Source of the DNA: Parus major
Taxonomy: Eukaryota; Chordata; Aves; Passeriformes; Paridae
Length of the DNA stretch: 64,000 bases
Reading direction: 5' to 3'
NCBI RefSeq assembly: GCF_001522545.3
Contig: NC_031774.1
Span: forward strand, 46,369,507 to 46,433,506
The notes below the pieces were generated by a model that saw nothing but the letters and a program-made list of their open reading frames with translations, did no database searches and had not been told where the DNA came from. Position numbers and translations under genes: made by a program. Shown here piece by piece: positions 58,701 to 64,000 of this stretch (position 1 is its first letter; the number at the start of each line of letters is the position of its first letter).

Positions 58701-61700
58701 TCTGGGCTGATGCTGGCTGAGGATCCATCTGTTGGCTGTGAGCTGCTGGCAGAGTAGAGGCTGTCTGATGGGCTAATGGACCCCCCAGAAGAAGAGTGCT
58801 CCTCCAGAGATCTTAGTCATTCTTGTCACTATTTTTTTCCCTTAACTCTTATGAGCCCTGTTAGTGCCTGCAGGTCAGTAAGCAGGACTGCCTGTCTCTA
58901 CCTTCAGAGCAAAGTAAACAATATCAATTATGTTCTCATGAACATAAGACCAGTCTAGAACTTACAGAATTGTTTTGTCTTACTGAGTATATACATCAGC
59001 ATCATATAAACATATAAACTGTCCCAAGTCAAATAAAACCATAGCCATAGGAACAATCAGTAATTTCCGGAGGAGACTGTTTGAGATCACTGTTCAGAAA
59101 GAACCTCTGTCTCCACATCTATTTGCAGATTCAGGGGGCTCAAGGGAATCAGTGAAGGTTTTGTGTAACTGCCAGGTAAACTGACTGTGACATTGGAGGG
59201 GTATGACATTTTCCAGATTGGTGTTTGAATAACGTTTAGAACAATTATGTTGAGACCCAAAAAGCTATTAGTAAGTGTGTCCAGATGGTATTCTGTGATC
59301 ACTACAGAGAAGTCTCTTCTTCCAGCAGGAAACATATTCCATCTGCCCCAGAGAGAGCTGTGCATGCCAGGCAAGGAAGAAAATGGATAGGCAGAGCTAG
59401 CTACTGTCAGGTTTGGCAGAATGATGAGCTTTTTTATGGGGTGTAAGAAAACATTTCAACAGGAAAATAAATTAATTTCAGGTTGGTGCAAGGACAGTCT
59501 AGACTCAGAAAATCAAAGCAAGTCAACATCATTTTGCCTCTGACCTGAAAAAGAAGAGAGGAATGCCTTGGAGCAGCACAGATGAGTATTCACAGCAGCA
59601 ATCTGAGCTTTGAAGCTTACTGCTATTTACAGGCAGACATGCAAGGCTTGTATGAGGGAACTGAGAGGGGAGTGTGACTGGCTAAGGCGGGAAAGAAGAA
59701 AAGGTGTGATTTTTGAGAAAGGGGGTTTTAATAGACTTTGCTAGCAATTTGGCAATGAGCTTACATTCAAGTTTTTCAGTCAAACAGTTATGGATTGATT
59801 TCATATACCAGAAGATAATTGTTGCCTGTTTTTTTCTTAGTGCCTTTTTGGTTAGGGTGTGGTATTAGCTGTGCCTTGGCTTCAAACCTTTTTGATACCT
59901 TCATGAAAATAACACTTCCCCTCTTTATGTGCCTCAATACCCGGACCTGTAAAATCACAGCTGTTTGAAATGCAGTGCCAGTGTTTCCAAGCACAGAAAG
60001 GGAGTGACTTCTTAGCCCTGTTCCAGCCAAGAAATTAGACAACAAAACTCTCAGAGTAACTGACAAACACAAGATCCTTTGGTTTTCTTTCCTGAATTCT
60101 GGAATAAAGTAAAAAAAAATATTTTACTCTTGAGAATAGCACTTAAGCCACATAATCTTCCAATCAAATGACCTTATGCATAGAAAGATCTTATATCAAT
60201 ATGGCTTTTAGGCTGACCCTCTTGTTCCCTTGGCTCAGAGCATGGATAATGCAACAGTGCTCGGTGGCTGCTTCCATCCATCCAGACATTGTCATCTTCT
60301 CAAATCACTTTCAGGATGGGAAGGCAAATATCTCTTTGTCCATCTGCACATGTTATGTTGGTGACTGCAGGCAGGTCATGGTATATGGCTCTCCACAGTC
60401 CCACCACACTTCATGTATGTGAAATTGTGTAGCTATAAGGAAAATCAGAATTGTTCTCGATAGACATCCACAGCTTTTTTTATAAGGCTGAAAGTGGTCA
60501 GAAATGTCCATCTTCACTAATTTGCCACCCATTGAAGATCTACTCTTGTTTTCCATATACTAAAACACAAACTACTTTAGAGACTCACAGACCTGCTCTT
60601 CCCTTGGAGTCTGCTTCAGGCATTGCCTTTCTCTGAGTGGCAGAATACCTTTCACTTTTTTATTAGATCACTATTGCTCTTTTGACATAAATCTTTCCCT
60701 GGCATGCTGCACTGTGACAGTTCCTAATATAGCTGTGCCTAATGAGACAAATTCCAATAGCAGAAGTACTGATTGCTGGATTAACAGTTTCATATCAATT
60801 TTTCTGGGACAAGAAATAGAAAAATTCATCATCCATCATATGCTATTACAGTGGGAGTATGCATGCTATACCTGGAAAGCATTCAGTTTGTCCTTTGCAA
60901 TGAACTTAATGGATGCAAGACCACATCTTGACAAAGTGAAGAAAAAAAAATTAGCTATGGGCACTACATATCCTGTTAAATTTCTCAAAATGAAGCCCCA
61001 GAGAAGAAAAAGACTTCATGTAAGAAACTGGATTAGAACTGAGATAATTTATTGCCCTAATAAGATCAGCATTTTTATGTAAGCACAAGTAAATATTGAC
61101 TAGGAAAACATAGCCTGACTAGCAGATCAATCTGTTTCTCACTTAGGAATATATAGGAATTTACAAGCTCAATAATGTTCAGTTTTTCAGACTCAGAGAC
61201 TTAAATGCTGTGGTGTGTCCTGAATGAGGGATAGGCTATTGTATATGGCCCCCATTCCCCCTCCTCAGTAAATAATTCAACAATAGACACACACCCTGAA
61301 AAACAAAAAAAAAGAAAAAGAAAAAGAAAAAGAAAAAAAACCCCCAAACCTAACAACACAATAACCAAAAAGAAAGGATATTTCTTATTCCTGGAGGTTC
61401 CCCATGGAACAAGAACTGTCATGGATGTTAATTTCATAGACTTACAAACATTTAACCATCCATCACTACCATCCACAAAGCACTGTTCAGAAGATCAATT
61501 TATTTCTATCTTTTCTCTGCATTTAACTAGAAAATGCAACAGACAAGAGGAGCTTTGATTTTGTATGAATGGCCTTTTGCAATCCAAATGTGCCTTTTGA
61601 AGCATGCATTTAAATCAGATAGATATTAGAGGACATTTGGGAACACATTTCCACGTGCACCTGGAAAGAGAAAGAGAAAATGATGGTGCAGTCTGTACTG

Positions 61701-62718
61701 CCTAATCTCATAGAAACATTCTTGTCATCTTAGACAAGATGACAAGTGATGACCTTTTAGTTTCTCCCTAATTCCTTGAGTGCAGAACTCTCCAGTGAGC
61801 AGAGTGAGGCAGGGTGGGGAAGAAAGATGGCACATTTTTCTGAATTTTGTTTTCTAGTCTAAGTGCCTGCATTTTGTGACCTTTGAAATTGTTTGAGGAA
61901 TAGAATGGAGTGGCAGAGCAAGAGTAGCTCTTGTCCTAAAGAAGCATCAGAGTCACTTTAAACAAAGAATCCAGCTGGCTGACCTGACAGATGCTCCATC
62001 CAAAGAACAGAGAGGCATTTTTTCAAAAGCATGGAAATACCTGTGACTAAGAGTATTACACAATTAGTTGTTTCCTCTCTCTGCCTTGTCAATGCAAACT
62101 GGCAGCCAGATAATCTTGGTTACCTCAACTTTGGAGTGTAGGGCATTGCTAAAGAGTGTTATAAAAAATTGAACAAAGGGTAGCAACCTATTAAAATTTT
62201 GTTTGTAGAGTCACAGATGGACAGTAGATGCACCAGCCTTTGATCTTTAACCCAAATAATATCCTGCTAACAAACCTTTCATAGAACTGCTGTGACTTAC
62301 CATGTCCATTGGCAAGCCCTTTTCATGGTGACCAATTACCTGGAGTGGAGACCTTTAAAAGGCATCTAAAAATTGCAGCACGTGTCCTAAACTTCCATGA
62401 TCAGTGAAAGACAAGGGGGCCCTGAGAGGGCAAAACCATCTACAGATGGCACTGCTGGCTGGGACACACGAGGTGCCTCACGTTTGGCTACAGGTACATA
62501 GAGAGAGGGCACTTGTGCAGACGTGCTGCAGATTGCCAGTGTCGGCTGAGGTGCTGGAAAAGCGGTATCCTGGAAACACACCTCACAGCCTTCCTGTGCC
62601 TGCAGAGCCTGAGAAGATGGAGCAACCGGAGCCCGACACCTTTGCATGGGCAGCCGGGGAGCTCGGGGCTCCTCCGACACCCGGCGAGTGATGGAGGCTG
62701 ATGGGAAGCCTGTGTGTG
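55780..62718. other. intergenic DNA upstream of CHGA
   Basis: No gene recognised. An (AAAAAG)n tract lies at 61299-61340. At about 58415-58480 there is an AT-rich stretch with several ATTA homeodomain core sites (TTTTTAATTAGGG, CATTAATTGG). The distal CHGA regulatory region may lie here. Confidence 0.6.
61299..61340. repeat. A-rich (AAAAAG)n tract
   Basis: About four AAAAAG units flanked by longer A runs, a purine-only strand. Confidence 0.85.
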
Positions 62719-62784
62719 AGGGGAGGGGGCAGAGGAGGAGGTGGCTTCCTCCTGACGCCATTTCCGAGGGCTGAGATATATAAA
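62719..62784 (+). promoter_or_regulatory. CHGA: CHGA core promoter: GC-rich box, CRE-like site, TATA box
   Basis: A TATA box TATATAAA lies at 62777-62784, and 24 bp upstream of its first base is a CRE half-site TGACGCCA (62753-62760). A G-rich block (62719-62740) upstream of these resembles an Sp1/Egr-type box. Mammalian chromogranin A promoters have the same order of G/C-rich box, CRE and TATA, and the CRE drives neuroendocrine expression. Here the second half of the CRE palindrome has changed. Transcription probably starts about 25-32 bp after the TATA box, near 62805-62812. Confidence 0.75.
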
Positions 62785-62807
62785 TGAGCCGGTTGCTGCA
62801 GTGCCCC

Positions 62808-62992
62808 ATCTGGGATCTTCAGCCAGGGCACTGGCGTAGATACACAAGCTCCGTGCTGGTCTCCCCCCGGCACCTCGCCTGGAGCCCCCACGCCACGACA
62901 GTCTCGGCCTCTGCCCCTTTCTCCCTGCCTCCATCCCACCAGAACCATGAGCCGGCCAGAACTGCTCGCCGTCCTCCTCCTGGCCGTGCCGG
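62808..62992 (+). CDS. CHGA: CHGA exon 1 (5' UTR about 62808-62946, signal peptide from 62947)
   Basis: The leader of about 140 bases contains no ATG upstream of the start. The coding part is 46 bases (residues 1-15 plus one base) before the strong donor GTAAGT at 62993. The exon's left end is estimated from the TATA box. Open frames on the opposite strand here reflect GC-rich composition. Confidence 0.85.
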
Positions 62993-63444
62993 GTAAGTGG
63001 GGCTGGGATGGGTCTGTGTCCCCCTGGGTCCCCCGGCAGCGCTGCGCCCGCCGGCCCCTCTCCGCCCGCGCCTCCAGCACCGCGGACAGGGACGGCCCGG
63101 CCCCTTCAGCACCGCGGACAGCGGCCGCCGCAAGGTCACCGCCGAGCTCCGCACGGGCCCTGCAGCCTAGACACCTTCCCTTCCCTTCCCTTCCCTTCCC
63201 TTCCCTTCCCTTCCCTTCCCTTCCCTTCCCGAGAGGCACAGTGCACACATCCAGCTGCTGCACCCAGGGACCACTTCCATCAGAGAGAGATGCCCCTCTT
63301 CTCTACTCCCATTTTTGCAGAATAGTGTTTCTCTGCTTGTCTTCCAGATGAGATGAATAACAAGTTCTCTTCTTTCCCCCCCCCCCTTACCTTATAGCTG
63401 TGTCTCTTCCTGTGACAAATGACATGAATAAAGGCGACACTAAG
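62947..63444 (+). CDS. CHGA: chromogranin A, 5' part (exons 1-2; gene continues beyond the window)
   Basis: Chromogranin A is an acidic secretory-granule protein that helps form dense-core granules and is a precursor of bioactive peptides. Exon 1 (62947-62992) and exon 2 (63398-63444) join at phase 1 to give MSRPELLAVLLLAVPAVS followed by LPVTNDMNKGDTK. The first 18 residues form a signal peptide with a leucine-rich core. The mature start LPV..MNKGDT is the family hallmark (human LPVNSPMNKGDTE). The ATG has A at -3. Donors are GTAAGT and GTAAGG. The exon encoding the CxxxxxxC disulfide loop is not in the window. The gene lies downstream of GOLGA5 as in mammals. Confidence 0.92.
63073..63093 (+). 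promoter_or_regulatory. CHGA: RE1/NRSE-like (REST) site, weaker copy
   Basis: It matches the 21-bp RE1 consensus at about 17 positions, including both invariant cores (CAGCACC and CGGACAG). It is the first of two similar sites. Confidence 0.6.
63105..63125 (+). promoter_or_regulatory. CHGA: RE1/NRSE-like (REST) site, strong copy
   Basis: It matches the 21-bp RE1 consensus at 19 positions: TTCAGCACC, one variable base, then CGGACAGCG. It lies about 300 bp downstream of the CHGA start. REST represses neuronal and neuroendocrine genes in other tissues, and CHGA is that type of gene. Binding is inferred from sequence. Confidence 0.8.
63176..63230. repeat. (TTCCC)11 microsatellite
   Basis: Eleven perfect TTCCC units on the + strand, a pure pyrimidine strand. 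The complementary (GGGAA)n strand has repeated GGG runs. Confidence 0.95.
63376..63386 (+). repeat. poly(C) run of 11 in the exon 2 polypyrimidine tract
   Basis: Eleven consecutive C end 11 bp before the first base of CHGA exon 2 and form most of the polypyrimidine tract. Confidence 0.9.
63398..63444 (+). CDS. CHGA: CHGA exon 2
   Basis: 47 bases encoding the end of the signal peptide (AVS) and the start of the mature protein LPVTNDMNKGDTK. Phase 1 in, phase 0 out. The next residues in the family (VMKC..) are absent from the window, so exon 3 lies beyond it. Confidence 0.92.
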
Positions 63445-64000
63445 GTAAGGATGAGCCTGCAGTGGAAGGGTCAAATAAAGAGAAAGGATGGGATGTTTCA
63501 CCTCCACCTAGGTGGCTGGTCTGGGGCTGCTCCCACTGAAATACCCTGTAGAAAGTGCCAGGAATTTGCATGAGAACCCTCAAACAGGATCCATCTCTGC
63601 TCCCTTCCTAACAGAATCTACCCTTTGTGCATCCGCTTCTGGGCAGCCAAGGAAGTCCCTCAGGATGTGGCAGAGGGATCAGGCAAGCTTGTTTAAAGAG
63701 GAGATGGAGGCTGGGTATAACGCTCCTTTGTCCTCCTATTTTCAGCTTTTCAAAGCTCCCAACAGGAGGTGACTCAAGGGAGAGTGGGGGGAGATGTGAT
63801 TCAGAAACTGTGTGTGTTTGGGGGTGTATACATCTGAGTTTGTATGTGTGCTACTTAAATATGCATGCTCTGGAAAAATAGGCAACTGGTACTCTCAGCT
63901 TGCTAATCCATCCTCAGCTCCTGCTCAGCCTGTCTGGGTGGCTACGAGCAGAATGTAGTGCAGGACTTGGCTGACCTCTCCAGCCCTCCTTTACAGGCTT
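63445..64000 (+). other. CHGA: CHGA intron 2 (incomplete)
   Basis: The donor GTAAGG begins this intron. No sequence encoding the expected VMKC.. of exon 3 is seen up to the edge. Frames at 63512-63881 are intronic and not recognised. Confidence 0.8.

Larger units (their letters stand above)
62993..63397 (+). other. CHGA: CHGA intron 1, GC-rich, with two RE1-like sites
   Basis: A 405-bp intron whose first half is a small CpG-rich island. It contains two RE1/NRSE-like motifs (63073-63093 and 63105-63125), a (TTCCC)11 repeat (63176-63230) and a C11 run in the acceptor's polypyrimidine tract. The acceptor 'ttaccttatag' ends at 63397. Confidence 0.85.

Noticed and set aside
62583..63263. 226-codon minus-strand frame with GKGRE repeats opposite CHGA exon 1
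   Set aside because: The repeats are the reverse reading of the (TTCCC)11 microsatellite and the rest is GC-rich shadow sequence opposite the real CHGA promoter and exon.
63890..64000. Possible CHGA exon 3 at the right edge (acceptor-like 'ctttacag')
   Set aside because: The sequence after it does not encode the expected VMKC continuation and only four bases remain.

Overview
This is vertebrate nuclear DNA, most likely from a bird. The main gene is split into short exons with GT-AG introns, transposons are sparse, and the recognisable ones are mostly CR1 LINE fragments with the typical avian 3' end. Two genes are recognised, both on the + strand: a complete GOLGA5 (golgin-84) and the first two coding exons of CHGA (chromogranin A). 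The same two genes are neighbours on human chromosome 14q32, so the order supports both calls. The class assignment is an inference; the species cannot be named from the sequence alone.

Layout. 1-6400: AT-rich intergenic DNA with no gene. 6401-6490: the 3' tail of a CR1 element that abuts a CpG island (about 6490-7020). The island carries a CTCF-like motif, GC boxes and ETS sites and forms the TATA-less GOLGA5 promoter and non-coding exon 1. 7413-23018: twelve GOLGA5 coding exons joined in frame, giving a predicted 736-residue Golgi tail-anchored coiled-coil protein. 23019-about 23590: its 3' UTR with several AATAAA signals. About 23.6-62.7 kb: a roughly 39 kb gene-free interval holding several CR1 fragments, a probable minus-strand LTR, low-complexity tracts and some AT-rich homeodomain-site-like stretches that could be regulatory. 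62719-63444: the CHGA promoter (GC-rich box, CRE-like site, TATA box), signal-peptide exon, GC-rich intron 1 and exon 2. The gene runs off the right edge.

How the parts relate. GOLGA5 looks like a housekeeping gene (CpG island, no TATA box) for a Golgi tether. CHGA looks like a regulated neuroendocrine gene (TATA box and CRE-like site), and its product is cargo of dense-core granules that bud from the trans-Golgi. The most striking non-coding signal is a pair of RE1/NRSE-like (REST-binding) motifs in CHGA intron 1, 32 bp apart. One matches the 21-bp consensus at 19 positions and the other at 17. Such sites would be expected to silence the gene outside neural and endocrine cells. I found no previously undescribed multi-gene system here.
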